Both the position numbers and the translations under genes were made by a program. A stretch of 64,000 nucleotides of DNA from Dethiobacter sp. (GTDB lineage: Bacteria > Bacillota > Dethiobacteria > DTU022 > UBA8154): the NCBI GenBank assembly GCA_020725665.1, contig DYEO01000085.1:1-64000 (forward strand), read 5' to 3'. Position 1 is the stretch's first letter, and each line of letters begins with the position of its first letter. This document shows, piece after piece, positions 34,641 through 43,585 of this stretch. Under the pieces are notes generated by a model. It did not search any database, was not told where the DNA came from, and saw only the letters and a list, made by a program, of their open reading frames with translations.

Positions 34641-35780
34641 ATGAAAATGAAAATCCTTGTTGTTTTAGTGGTAGTATCTTTGGCCTTGTTGCCTGTATTC
34701 GCCGGTTGTGCACCAAAGCCTGCGCCTGAACCGGCGCCTGCACCGGCGGCGCCTGCCCCTGCGGCGCCTGCGCCTGCACCGGCGCCGGAACCTGGTAAAG
34801 AATGGAATTTGCAATTTGCCACATTTTGGCCGGCAGTTGACTTTCAGGTAGCGCAAGGACACGAGGCCTGGGCAAAGGAGATTTCCGATCGTGTTGCAGC
34901 AGAAACGCCTCATAAAATCAACTTTGCTTTCCATCCCGGAGGTGTGCTGCTCTCCGCAGTGGAAATATTTGAAGGGGTGGCGGCCGGCGCCGCGGATCTG
35001 GGGACAACATGCCCTGCTTATACACCGGGCCTGTTCCCTGTAACGGAAGCTTTCGAACTGCCCGGCTACAATAATGATAACGCTCTTGTAGCTTCCTTAA
35101 CAGTCAACGAAGCATACAAGCAGTATGCGTTGATGCAGAAAGAATACGAAGACGTAAAGGTGATGTTTTTCTGGGCTACCGGACCGGGGGATTTCATGAC
35201 CAACAAACCGGTACGGAAACTTGAGGACCTGGCCGGCCAGCAGATCAGGGCCGTAGGTGGAACAGTGCCTTCAGTGACCGCCCTCGGCGCCACCCCTGTG
35301 GGTATGCCCATGTCCGATGCGTACATCGCGCTGGATCAGGGTATCGTTCAAGGTATCCTCGCGCCCACGGATACACTGAAGGGATTCAAGTTGGCCGAGG
35401 TTACAAAGTTCATTACCAAAACGCCTTTTGTCTACAATATTGTATTCATGAAAGTAATGAACTGGGATACCTGGAACTCCTTCCCGCCTGAAGTACAGAA
35501 AATATTCAATGAGGTCAACGAGAAGTACGTCGTCGAATACGGCAAGTTGAGAACGGATCATACCCAGGCCGGTCAGGCATACGCGGTCAAAGAGTTCGGT
35601 CATGAGGTTATTGAACTCTCTATTGGTGAACAGGCAAGATGGAAAGGCGCTCTTGGAGCGATCATCGACAAATGGATTGATAAGGCCAACGCCGCCGGAC
35701 TGCCGGGTAAGGAAATCTACGAAATGGTAAAGAAGCTTGATGCCGAGTTTTCGCAAAAGCATGGCGGTTACGGCAAATAA
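34641..35780 (+). CDS. dctP: TRAP transporter substrate-binding lipoprotein (DctP)
   Basis: A 379-residue extracytoplasmic solute receptor. The signal peptide MKMKILVVLVVVSLALLPVF ends in lipobox AGC, followed by a 25-residue Pro/Ala/Glu linker and the DctP fold (DFQVAQGHEAWAKEI; GAADLGTTCPAYTPGLFPV; KPVRKLEDLAGQQIRAVGG; MSDAYIALDQGIVQGILAP). The Arg of IRAVGG normally binds the substrate carboxylate. ATG 34641 follows GAAGGAGG. First gene of a dctPQM set, suggesting sodium- or proton-driven uptake of an organic acid, possibly an aromatic acid. Confidence 0.93.
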   Translation: MKMKILVVLVVVSLALLPVFAGCAPKPAPEPAPAPAAPAPAAPAPAPAPEPGKEWNLQFATFWPAVDFQVAQGHEAWAKEISDRVAAETPHKINFAFHPGGVLLSAVEIFEGVAAGAADLGTTCPAYTPGLFPVTEAFELPGYNNDNALVASLTVNEAYKQYALMQKEYEDVKVMFFWATGPGDFMTNKPVRKLEDLAGQQIRAVGGTVPSVTALGATPVGMPMSDAYIALDQGIVQGILAPTDTLKGFKLAEVTKFITKTPFVYNIVFMKVMNWDTWNSFPPEVQKIFNEVNEKYVVEYGKLRTDHTQAGQAYAVKEFGHEVIELSIGEQARWKGALGAIIDKWIDKANAAGLPGKEIYEMVKKLDAEFSQKHGGYGK

Positions 35781-35828
35781 AGATCCGTTTCGTAGAACAT
35801 AAGTAAAGATGGAAGAGAGGCTTCCACC

Positions 35829-35853
35829 ATCCCGGGATTCACCATCCCGGGAT
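35829..35853. repeat. Tandem ATCCCGGGAT palindromes
   Basis: Two copies of a 15-bp unit containing the palindrome ATCCCGGGAT (35829-35838 and 35844-35853) between dctP and dctQ. They may fold to stabilise dctP mRNA and lower expression of the membrane genes. Confidence 0.6.
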
Positions 35854-35917
35854 GAGTGGACGCCTTTTCTAAGAACGGTGGCCTTTAAAATGCTGATGGT
35901 AGGGGAGGCACTAATTG

Positions 35918-36415
35918 ATGAATTTTTTTGAAAGGTTTGTTCGCACCCTGACTTGGCGGACTGCCCAGGTCGGTCAGGTTGCCCTTGCAGCGGCTATGTT
36001 CATTATCGTGGCAAATGTTATCTCCCGTATCCCCTGGAAACCGGTACCCGGAACAGTGGAGATTGTGGAGATGGCCGGGGCCGTACTGCTGGGTATGGGG
36101 GTGGCCTACACTGCGGCAATGAAAGGGCATATCATGGTGGGTGTACTTGTGGAAAAATTTTCACCGCGCATCCAGGCTATTGTCGACGTATTTACACATG
36201 TCCTGGCACTCTATTTCACTTATATCCTGGCCCGGGAAACAATTGTATATGCCGCCAGAATGATGGCGAGAGGTTATGTAACAGCAAATCTTCTATTACC
36301 TGTTTACCCGGCTATCTACCTGGTTGCTTTCGGTTTCATCATGCTCGCCCTTGTCGTCTTCAAGGACTTGCTCAAAGCGGCAATTATGGCTGTAAAAGGA
36401 AGTGAGAAAGAATGA
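35918..36415 (+). CDS. dctQ: TRAP transporter small membrane subunit (DctQ)
   Basis: A 165-residue protein with four hydrophobic helices and the family segment GAVLLGMGVAYTAAMKGHIMV. ATG 35918 is nine bases after AGGGGAGG; TTG 35915 is an alternative. Overlaps dctM by 4 bp (ATGA), so the two membrane subunits are translationally coupled. Confidence 0.9.
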   Translation: MNFFERFVRTLTWRTAQVGQVALAAAMFIIVANVISRIPWKPVPGTVEIVEMAGAVLLGMGVAYTAAMKGHIMVGVLVEKFSPRIQAIVDVFTHVLALYFTYILARETIVYAARMMARGYVTANLLLPVYPAIYLVAFGFIMLALVVFKDLLKAAIMAVKGSEKE

Positions 36416-37722
36416 CTCCCATACATGTCGGCCTGCTGTCCATCCTTGTTGTATTATTATTCCTCTTTTTGCGCATGCCTGTGGCTTATGTGATGCTTGT
36501 GGTGGGGATGACCGGTTATTCGTATCTCACAAACCCCAAGGCTATGCTCTCTATTTCCAGTCAGACGATGTATAACACCTTTGCTTCATATTCCCTAATC
36601 GTGGTTCCTCTTTTTGTTTGGATGGGTTATATCGCATACTACTCGGGGATAAGTTCCAGAATATATGATGCCACCTATAAGGTAATGGGCAGTTTGAAGG
36701 CCGGCCTGGCCCTGGCCACAATTGGGGCCTGTACCGCCTTTGGCGCGATCTGCGGTTCGACCACGGCGACGGCGGCAACGATGAGTGCCGTTGCCCTGCC
36801 GGAAATGAAGCGCTATGACTACGACCGCTCCCTCTCCACGGCAACCATTGCCGCTGCGGCTATCTTGGGAGTAATGATTCCACCCAGTGTTATCTTTATT
36901 CTTTACGGGATTGCCACGGGGGAATCGATTAACCGGCTTTTTGCGGCCGGCATTTTTCCGGGTTTTGTCTTAATGGGCCTTTTCATGCTGGTTACTTATT
37001 TAAAGACAATGCTTAACCCCGCGCTGGCGCCTCCGGGACCAAAAGTATCCTGGAAGGATAAAATAATAGCTGTATTAGGTGGTGGGGTGGAGGTTATTAT
37101 TATCTTTGTCGCTGTCATGGGAGGTCTTTTTTTCGGGTTATTTACTCCCACCGAGGCCGGAGGTGTAGGGGTTTTTGCCACAATGGTGGTAGCCCTGGTA
37201 AAACGCCAGCTCAATTGGCGGGGTTTTGTCAACTCCCTCAATGATTCGGTGCGTATCTCCTCCATGATCATGTTCCTGGTAGCGGCGGCAGCCATTTACG
37301 GCCGTTTTCTGGCCATCACAGGTCTCCCCGGGGGGCTGGCCGCATGGGCTGTGGAGCTTCCCCTTCCACCGGTTGCCATTTTGGTGGTAATCCTGATCAT
37401 TTACCTGATCTTGGGTTGTTTTATCGATGCCCTGGCACTGATCCTACTCACCATACCCATTTTTTATCCTGTGGCGATGCGGCTTGGCTTTGACCCCATC
37501 TGGTTCGGGGTTATTATCGTCCTTGCGCTGGGTATGGGTGTGATTACGCCACCGGTAGGGGCCAATGTCTACGTAGTGGCCGGTGTGGATCGGGAAACGC
37601 CTGTTATGACCATTTTTAAAGGGGTCTGGCCTTTCCTCTTTGCCATCTTTGCCTGCATAGCCATATTAACGATCTTCCCGCAGATTGCATTGTATCTTCC
37701 CAACTTATTTTTTGGCAGGTAG
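36412..37722 (+). CDS. dctM: TRAP transporter large permease (DctM)
   Basis: A 436-residue polytopic permease of the DctM/ion-transporter superfamily with about 12 helices. Typical blocks: LRMPVAYVMLVVGMTGY, GAICGSTTATAATMSAVALP, IPPSVIFILYGIATGESI, FTPTEAGGVGVFATMVVAL and GVITPPVGANVYVVAGV. It carries the transport path and ion coupling for the DctPQM system. Full length. Confidence 0.95.
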   Translation: MTPIHVGLLSILVVLLFLFLRMPVAYVMLVVGMTGYSYLTNPKAMLSISSQTMYNTFASYSLIVVPLFVWMGYIAYYSGISSRIYDATYKVMGSLKAGLALATIGACTAFGAICGSTTATAATMSAVALPEMKRYDYDRSLSTATIAAAAILGVMIPPSVIFILYGIATGESINRLFAAGIFPGFVLMGLFMLVTYLKTMLNPALAPPGPKVSWKDKIIAVLGGGVEVIIIFVAVMGGLFFGLFTPTEAGGVGVFATMVVALVKRQLNWRGFVNSLNDSVRISSMIMFLVAAAAIYGRFLAITGLPGGLAAWAVELPLPPVAILVVILIIYLILGCFIDALALILLTIPIFYPVAMRLGFDPIWFGVIIVLALGMGVITPPVGANVYVVAGVDRETPVMTIFKGVWPFLFAIFACIAILTIFPQIALYLPNLFFGR

Positions 37723-37723
37723 A

Positions 37724-37752
37724 TTGACCATTGCGGTTAAATATGGTGTAAA
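37724..37752 (+). promoter_or_regulatory. Possible promoter of the sigma-54 activator gene
   Basis: TTGACC (37724-37729) and TGTAAA (37747-37752) at 17-bp spacing. Weak -10. Confidence 0.3.
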
Positions 37753-37793
37753 CTACCACAGGTATAGGTATTATGTGGAAGAGATTGGTGTGA

Positions 37794-39257
37794 TTGAAAG
37801 TTAGCAGAGAATTCTTCTCCAGTGAGATGGAAAAATTACATAAGCGCTACCGCGAACTGGATTTGGCGCTGGAAAACTCTTACGATGGGATCATGATCTG
37901 CAACAATAAGGGGATTGGGCTGCGCGTAAATCCTGCTTTGTTGCGTGTGACAGGGCTTGAAGAAAACCAGCTTGTTGGCAGTAATATCGCCGAACTTCAG
38001 CAAAAGGGTATTGTGGCATATGAACCGATCACAATAAGGGCTCTGCAGGAACAGTCTGTCATCACCGGTATGCAGAAAATCTGGACCGGAAAAAAAGTGA
38101 CGGTAACAGGTGTACCTGTCTTTGGCGAGGGGAAAAAGGTAATCCGCGTAATCAGCAATGTGCGTGATGTGGAGGCATTAAGTCAGATTCAGCATCAGGA
38201 TAAGTTGAACAGGGTGTGGGAACTTTCAAAACGCTACAGTTTAGAGTTGGCAACTCTGAAAAAAGAATTGGAAAAGTCGGACCATATTATTGCCTGCAGC
38301 CCGGAGATGCTGACGGTAATGGAAAGCGTCATGCATCTGGCCGCTTCTGACGTTAACGTGATGATTTTGGGTGAATCAGGAGTGGGAAAGGATATTATCG
38401 CCCGGCTCATTCATGACAACAGCAGGCGCAATAAATGTGGAAAATACATTAAGGTAAATTGTGGCGCCATCCCCTACGAGCTGATGGAGTCGGAGTTTTT
38501 CGGGTATGAAAGGGGAGCGTTTACCGGGGCACGCCAGGAAGGGAAAAGGGGATTTTTTGAGCTGGCCAACGGTGGCACTATTTTTTTGGATGAAATAGCA
38601 GATTTGCCGCTTGGTTTGCAGGTTAAGCTACTGCGGGTCCTGGAAGACAGGGAAATCATACGTGTGGGCGGCGAAAACGCTATCAGGCTCGATGTGCGGG
38701 TTATCGCAGCTACAAATAAGAACCTGGAAGCGATGGTTGCCGAGGGCAGCTTTCGTGAGGATCTCTATTACCGCCTCAACGTTGTCCCCATGACTCTGCC
38801 TCCCCTGCGGGAACGGCCGGAGGATATTGTTGCCCTGCTGGAGCATTTTTTGGAGCATTTTAACGAAAAATATGGCACCAACAAATCCTTCTCTGTGGAA
38901 GCGCTGTATCTGCTTAAAAAATATAGCTGGCCGGGTAATGTGCGCGAGCTGATTAACCTGGTGGAACGTCTAGTTATAACCTGTAAGTCTCCTGTGATTT
39001 TACCGGAGCATTTTCCCCGAAGCATGAATATTTACACCCCTGAAAGCGACAGCACAACATCCCTTTTAATTGAGTACCGGTATTTAAGGGAACAGCTGAA
39101 AAAAAAGAATATGAAAGAGATCCTGGAGGAGATAGAGAGAAAAATAGTGCTGCTGGCTTTTAAGGAGCACAGGAGTTCGCGTAAAGTTGGTGAAATCCTG
39201 GGTGTATCACATGCCACCGTCATCAATAAGTTGCGCAAGCATGGCATCATCGACTGA
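37794..39257 (+). CDS. PAS-domain sigma-54-dependent transcriptional activator
   Basis: A 487-residue enhancer-binding protein: N-terminal PAS domain (about 15-125; LDLALENSYDGIMICNNKGI), short coiled linker, AAA+ domain (Walker A GESGVGKD, sigma-54 contact loop ERGAFTGA, Walker B GGTIFLDEIADLP) and a Fis-type HTH (SSRKVGEILGVSHATVINKL). TTG start. Sits between the TRAP and ABC transporter genes, and a good -24/-12 promoter lies 160 bp downstream, before the ABC genes. The PAS domain may bind the aromatic substrate or its CoA ester (inference). Confidence 0.95.
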   Translation: MKVSREFFSSEMEKLHKRYRELDLALENSYDGIMICNNKGIGLRVNPALLRVTGLEENQLVGSNIAELQQKGIVAYEPITIRALQEQSVITGMQKIWTGKKVTVTGVPVFGEGKKVIRVISNVRDVEALSQIQHQDKLNRVWELSKRYSLELATLKKELEKSDHIIACSPEMLTVMESVMHLAASDVNVMILGESGVGKDIIARLIHDNSRRNKCGKYIKVNCGAIPYELMESEFFGYERGAFTGARQEGKRGFFELANGGTIFLDEIADLPLGLQVKLLRVLEDREIIRVGGENAIRLDVRVIAATNKNLEAMVAEGSFREDLYYRLNVVPMTLPPLRERPEDIVALLEHFLEHFNEKYGTNKSFSVEALYLLKKYSWPGNVRELINLVERLVITCKSPVILPEHFPRSMNIYTPESDSTTSLLIEYRYLREQLKKKNMKEILEEIERKIVLLAFKEHRSSRKVGEILGVSHATVINKLRKHGIID

Positions 39258-39370
39258 TAACTCCGTGATCGACTGATCAGCCTGTAAAAAACCATTTACA
39301 AAAAAACATAAAATGTAAAATTAATTTGACAGAATATACACAAAAAAGGTTAGATTGTTTTTCATGACTA

Positions 39371-39396
39371 TTCAGGTTTATCGTATTAAACCTGAA
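39371..39396. promoter_or_regulatory. Palindromic activator-site candidate
   Basis: TTCAGGTTTA and TAAACCTGAA are perfect 10-bp inverted arms around TCGTAT, ending 20 bp before the -24 element. A dimeric regulator such as the adjacent sigma-54 activator could bind here, though activator sites are usually further upstream. Confidence 0.5.
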
Positions 39397-39416
39397 ATTT
39401 TTATATTATTTAGATA

Positions 39417-39432
39417 TGGCACACTTATTGCA
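39417..39432 (+). promoter_or_regulatory. Sigma-54 (-24/-12) promoter of the ABC transporter operon
   Basis: TGGCAC (39417-39422), five bases, then TTGCA (39428-39432). Both the GG and GC dinucleotides have the required spacing. The first downstream gene starts at 39469. Confidence 0.8.
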
Positions 39433-39468
39433 AGATATATAAAAAAAAGAAAGGGGTGTGTGTCGGCT

Positions 39469-40770
39469 GTGCGTAAAAGAATGTGGTTTATGGGAATCTG
39501 TGTTTTCCTGTTGTTGCCTCTCCTTTTTATGTGGGGATGTGGAGGCGGTAAAAAAGAAGTGGCTGGTCCGGGAGGAGATCCTATAGGAGATCCTATTATT
39601 ATCGGGTCAGCTCTGCCTGTAGCCTTTTCTTACGGGTGGGTCGGTGAACGGGGTATCAGGCTGGCAGTGGAAGAAATCAACGCGGCCGGCGGTGTTAATG
39701 TAGGCGGAGTAATGCGTCCTTTTAAGGTGGAGGTGATTGATACGCGTGACCTGGAAGCGGGGGTGCCTGTTAGCGAGGCGCTTTTAGCGGTGGAAAAATT
39801 AATCCTTGAGAAGAAGGCGCATTTTCTTGTAGGGGGACCGGCCCGTACGGAAGCCTTGCTTCCCACTTTGGACCTGGTGAACAAGCATGAAATTATCCAC
39901 ATATCGTCCACCGGATCTTTTTCGCCCCGCTCCAACCAAATGGTTAAGGATGATTACGAAAAGTATAAATTCCACTTTAAAACCACATGCTGGACCTTTA
40001 CCATGCTGGGGGATTTTTATGGTGTGCTTGACTCGTTAAAAGAAGAGCACGGCTTCAATAAGATTGCCGTTATGGTACAGGATGTGGCCCACGCCCGTCA
40101 GGCAGGAGAAATTGTTTCCAAAAGAATGGCAGAAAAGGGTTGGGACGTGATGGATCCCATCATCTATCCCACCGGTACTCTGGATTATTCCGACGGCTTG
40201 CTGAGGGCGAGAAAGTTCGGCGCCCAGGTATTGTTTGTTTGGATGGATATGCCTGAAAGTGTGATTATGATGAGGCAATACCGTGATATGCAAATACCGG
40301 CCATTCCCATCGGCTTTATTAATGCTGCCGAACACCCCGATTTTTGGAATGCTACGGAAGGAAAAGGGGAATACACGCTTAATCACCTCGTAAATTCCGG
40401 AAATGCTCCTGCTGTGGTAACACCTTTGACCATGCCGTTTGTGGAAGCTTACAAGGCTCGTTGGGGTGTTGAGCCGGAAGGATACGGTGCTTCATCCAGC
40501 TACCAGGCGATTTATACGCTGAAAGATGCTATCGAGCGGGCGGGCACAATTGAAACCTACGCCGTTCTTGCAGCTTTGGAAGCAACAGACATGGAGGGAG
40601 TATATGGCAGGGTACGCTTTGACCCCGAAACCCACCTGGTGATGCATAGTCTTGATCCGGCTGAGGGCGCCGTACCGCAGATTATTCAATGGCTTGATGG
40701 TAAAAGGGAAACTGTTTTTCCGCCTTCCATTGCTACGAAACAATTACAACTGCCGCCCTGGATGAATTAG
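39469..40770 (+). CDS. Branched-chain amino acid-type ABC substrate-binding lipoprotein
   Basis: A 433-residue periplasmic-binding-type receptor (LivJ/type I fold). GTG 39469 gives a clean lipoprotein signal (RKRMWFMGICVFLLLPLL, lipobox ending GC, then Gly-rich linker). Mature start GDPIIIGSALPVAFSYGWVG and the later AARKFGAQVLFVW-like region fit the family. Starts upstream of 39469 would lie across the sigma-54 promoter and are rejected. First gene of a five-gene transporter. In aromatic degraders such systems import benzoate-like acids; that is the inferred role. Confidence 0.9.
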   Translation: MRKRMWFMGICVFLLLPLLFMWGCGGGKKEVAGPGGDPIGDPIIIGSALPVAFSYGWVGERGIRLAVEEINAAGGVNVGGVMRPFKVEVIDTRDLEAGVPVSEALLAVEKLILEKKAHFLVGGPARTEALLPTLDLVNKHEIIHISSTGSFSPRSNQMVKDDYEKYKFHFKTTCWTFTMLGDFYGVLDSLKEEHGFNKIAVMVQDVAHARQAGEIVSKRMAEKGWDVMDPIIYPTGTLDYSDGLLRARKFGAQVLFVWMDMPESVIMMRQYRDMQIPAIPIGFINAAEHPDFWNATEGKGEYTLNHLVNSGNAPAVVTPLTMPFVEAYKARWGVEPEGYGASSSYQAIYTLKDAIERAGTIETYAVLAALEATDMEGVYGRVRFDPETHLVMHSLDPAEGAVPQIIQWLDGKRETVFPPSIATKQLQLPPWMN

Positions 40771-40833
40771 TATTATACGATGATTTATCCCGTATAGCTA
40801 ATCTTTAAGAACACCAGGGATGCTGGAAGCTAC

Positions 40834-40873
40834 TGCCGGTGGCAACAGCCTCTGTAGTATGGTGTCACCGGCA
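40834..40873 (+). promoter_or_regulatory. Hairpin between binding-protein and permease genes
   Basis: TGCCGGTG (40834-40841) pairs with CACCGGCA (40866-40873), followed by TAGTTTTCC. Likely attenuates so that the binding protein is made in excess. Confidence 0.55.
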
Positions 40874-40940
40874 TAGTTTTCCAACCAATACTTGTACGGA
40901 TGAAGCGTATTGTTGAAACGCAGTCCAAGGAGGATTTTCT

Positions 40941-41807
40941 ATGGAGATAATCATATATGGAATTGTAAACAGTTTAACCCTGATCCTGATGTCCATTGGC
41001 TTTGCCCTGGCGTACGGAGTAAGCCGTATCCCTAATTTTGCTCATGGTGCCCTGTTTATTCTTACAGGCTATCTGACCTGGTTGCTCCGCTTTCGTATGG
41101 ATATGCCTTACGGGCTGGCTATTCTTTTGTCCCTGATTATTGTGGCGATTATCGGAGTTGCACTGTACCAGATTATTCTTATTCGTGTCCGGGGCATGCC
41201 TATCTCTGAAATCATAGCTTCTTTTGGCGTCGGCCTGGCTATTCTGGAATTTTTACGTTGGTCGGGCCTGAAGGGGACAGCACACATGCTGCCGCCGTTT
41301 ATGTCAGGTTCGATGCTGATATTCGATGTTCCCCTCGATTATCAGCGTATCATTGTGGTTCTGGGGGGAGTTAGTGTTCTGCTTTTTTTATGGTTTTTTA
41401 CAACATATACCAAACCAGGCTTGTCATTAAAGGCAATTGCCCAGAACGAACGTGCCGGATTGGTACTTGGCATTGATTCAGATATTGCTGCTACGCTGGC
41501 CGTGGCAATTGGCGCTGTCTTTGCCGGTATTGCCGCAATTATTCTTTTACCGCTTGGCAATATTGTTGTGGAAATGGGTTATGAGGTGCTCGTTTTTGCC
41601 ATAGCGGTCAGTGTTTGTGGAGGTTTGGGCAGTTGGAAGGGGGCTGTGATCGCTTCCTTTCTGATCGGCTTTGCTCAGACTATTACCGTATCACTGGTGG
41701 CACCCCATTACCATTTTGTGACAGCATTGTTTATAATCATCATGGTCCTGATTTTCAAGCCTTCAGGGTTGTTTGGAAGGCAGAAGGAACTGGAAGAAAG
41801 GGTGTAA
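40941..41807 (+). CDS. livH: ABC transporter permease, LivH type
   Basis: A 288-residue membrane permease with about eight helices. LivH features: N-terminal GIVNSLTLILMSIGFALAYG, NFAHGALFILTGYLTW, ISEIIASFGVGLAILEFLR and LKAIAQNERAGLVLGIDSD (coupling loop to the ATPase). Ribosome binding site AAGGAGG. Followed 3 bp later by livM. Confidence 0.93.
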   Translation: MEIIIYGIVNSLTLILMSIGFALAYGVSRIPNFAHGALFILTGYLTWLLRFRMDMPYGLAILLSLIIVAIIGVALYQIILIRVRGMPISEIIASFGVGLAILEFLRWSGLKGTAHMLPPFMSGSMLIFDVPLDYQRIIVVLGGVSVLLFLWFFTTYTKPGLSLKAIAQNERAGLVLGIDSDIAATLAVAIGAVFAGIAAIILLPLGNIVVEMGYEVLVFAIAVSVCGGLGSWKGAVIASFLIGFAQTITVSLVAPHYHFVTALFIIIMVLIFKPSGLFGRQKELEERV

Positions 41808-41810
41808 GCC

Positions 41811-42815
41811 ATGCCGGAATTACGCAAGGAAAGACTGGATCGTGGGGTAAAGGTTCGATCTGATACGATTTATGCCTTGTCCTCCATGAAGGAAATAATG
41901 TTTTTGGTCGGGCCCGGGCTTCTCTTGATTCTCCTGCTGCTGGTTCTGCCCCTTGTGGTTTCCCCTTACTGGCAGCGTGTTATGGCCATTACGGGTGTAT
42001 ACGCCCTGCTTTCCATCAGTTTTGGTTTTTTGGCCAATTATGTAGGGCTGGTATGCCTGGGGGGAGCATTGTATGTGGGTGTGGGCGGTTATTTATCCGG
42101 CCTCATGAACGCCGCCGGTTTACCATTGATTATATGTATACCCCTGGCCACATTCTTGGGAGCACTGTTATGTACGCTGCTTCTCTTACCGTGTCTGCCC
42201 CTGCGGGGAGTTTATTTTGCTATTGTAAGCTTTATATACCCCCTCTTAGCCGGCAGACTTATCGCGGCAACCGGATTCTATGGAGGAACGGACGGTATTC
42301 CGGGATTGGACACGTTACCTAACATATGGATAACATTATATCTGGCAATATTGATCCTGCTGATCATTCTTTATGGGATTTCCCGTATGGTTAACTATGA
42401 AGATGTGGGCCTTGTTTTCCGGGGAGTAAAGGATAACGAGCTGGCAATTAAGGCTTCTGCTCTTGATTTAACCTGGTATAAAGTACAGGCTGTTTATATC
42501 AGTGCGGTAATGGGATGTTTTGCCGGAGCATATCTGGCACATCTTTATGGCTGGGTGGGATTATCCCTGTTTGCTATTGATTTTTCCATTCTGCCTGTGG
42601 CTGCCACCGTGGTTGGCGGTTCGGGAACATTATATGGTCCCCTGCTCGGCGCTTTGATACTTGTCCCTGCTTCGGAGGCGATGCGCGCTTTTGGCACATT
42701 GCGCATTGTATTCTATGCGGTATTGCTTGTTTTCTTTGTGGTTTTCTGGACGGAAGGTATTTTAGACTTCCTTAAACGTAAATATGAACAATTCGAACAC
42801 TGGGTGAGGATATAA
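41811..42815 (+). CDS. livM: ABC transporter permease, LivM type
   Basis: A 334-residue second permease; about ten helices. The LivM blocks NYVGLVCLGGALYVGVGGYL, GGTDGIPGL, and the coupling-loop region VFRGVKDNELAIKASALDL are present. The first 30 residues are charged (LRKERLDRGVKVRSDT), longer than usual. livG starts 2 bp after its stop. Confidence 0.93.
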   Translation: MPELRKERLDRGVKVRSDTIYALSSMKEIMFLVGPGLLLILLLLVLPLVVSPYWQRVMAITGVYALLSISFGFLANYVGLVCLGGALYVGVGGYLSGLMNAAGLPLIICIPLATFLGALLCTLLLLPCLPLRGVYFAIVSFIYPLLAGRLIAATGFYGGTDGIPGLDTLPNIWITLYLAILILLIILYGISRMVNYEDVGLVFRGVKDNELAIKASALDLTWYKVQAVYISAVMGCFAGAYLAHLYGWVGLSLFAIDFSILPVAATVVGGSGTLYGPLLGALILVPASEAMRAFGTLRIVFYAVLLVFFVVFWTEGILDFLKRKYEQFEHWVRI

Positions 42816-42817
42816 CA

Positions 42818-43585
42818 ATGAAAGATGACATTATTCTAAAGGTGGAAAACGTCAGCAAGTCGTTCGGCGGTGTCAAGGCAGTAGACAATGTAAGTTTCAC
42901 ATTACGCCGCGGAGAAGTGTTGGGTGTTATCGGCCCCAACGGTTCCGGAAAAACGACGTTGATTAACCTTATTACCGGTTTTGTAAAAAAAGATGCGGGG
43001 ACTGTAATCTATAACAATCAGGATATCAGTAACTGGCCGGCGCATAAAATTGCCGATGCCGGTCTGGCCAGGACTTTCCAGGCCATGCGGCCTTATCCCA
43101 CGCTTGCTGCCTACAAAAATATTATTCCGCCCCTCTTTTCCCCACGGGCCAGGAGGAGTGCCCGGGGAAAACTGGGTGACAGAAGCGCGGTGGCCATCGA
43201 TCTTCTGGAAGAAGTCGGTTTTGAAAGAGATGCACGGGTTCCTTACAAGCTTGCCGGTGCGTTGCCCCTGGGCTATCTTAAACGACTGGAGCTTAGTCGT
43301 TGCCTGGCTTTGATGCCGGAGACGATCATCTGTGACGAGGTTTTTTCCGGTTTAAGTATGTCCGAAATCGTGAGCATGGTTCCGCTTATGGAAAAGCTGC
43401 AGCGAGACGGTATTACTTTGATCATGGTGGAGCACAGGCTGCGGGAGCTTTTTAAAATAGCCGGGAAAGCAATTGTTTTAAATTTTGGTGAAAAAATTGC
43501 TGAAGGCGCTCCCGAAGAAATTTTCAACGATGACAGGGTAAAAGAAGCTTACTTCGGAGGGGAAGATAGTTATGTCTTCAAATAA
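42818..43585 (+). CDS. livG: ABC transporter ATPase, LivG type, with atypical signature
   Basis: A 255-residue ATPase. Walker A is canonical (GVIGPNGSGKTTLINLITG). The signature region reads GALPLGYLKRLELSRCLAL instead of LSYGQ/LSGGQ, and Walker B reads TIICDEVFSGLS, keeping the Asp-Glu pair but losing the usual Pro. His switch in MVEHRL is present. The gene overlaps livF by 14 bp. Probably still functional as a heterodimer with LivF, whose motifs are standard, giving an asymmetric ATPase pair. Confidence 0.88.
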   Translation: MKDDIILKVENVSKSFGGVKAVDNVSFTLRRGEVLGVIGPNGSGKTTLINLITGFVKKDAGTVIYNNQDISNWPAHKIADAGLARTFQAMRPYPTLAAYKNIIPPLFSPRARRSARGKLGDRSAVAIDLLEEVGFERDARVPYKLAGALPLGYLKRLELSRCLALMPETIICDEVFSGLSMSEIVSMVPLMEKLQRDGITLIMVEHRLRELFKIAGKAIVLNFGEKIAEGAPEEIFNDDRVKEAYFGGEDSYVFK

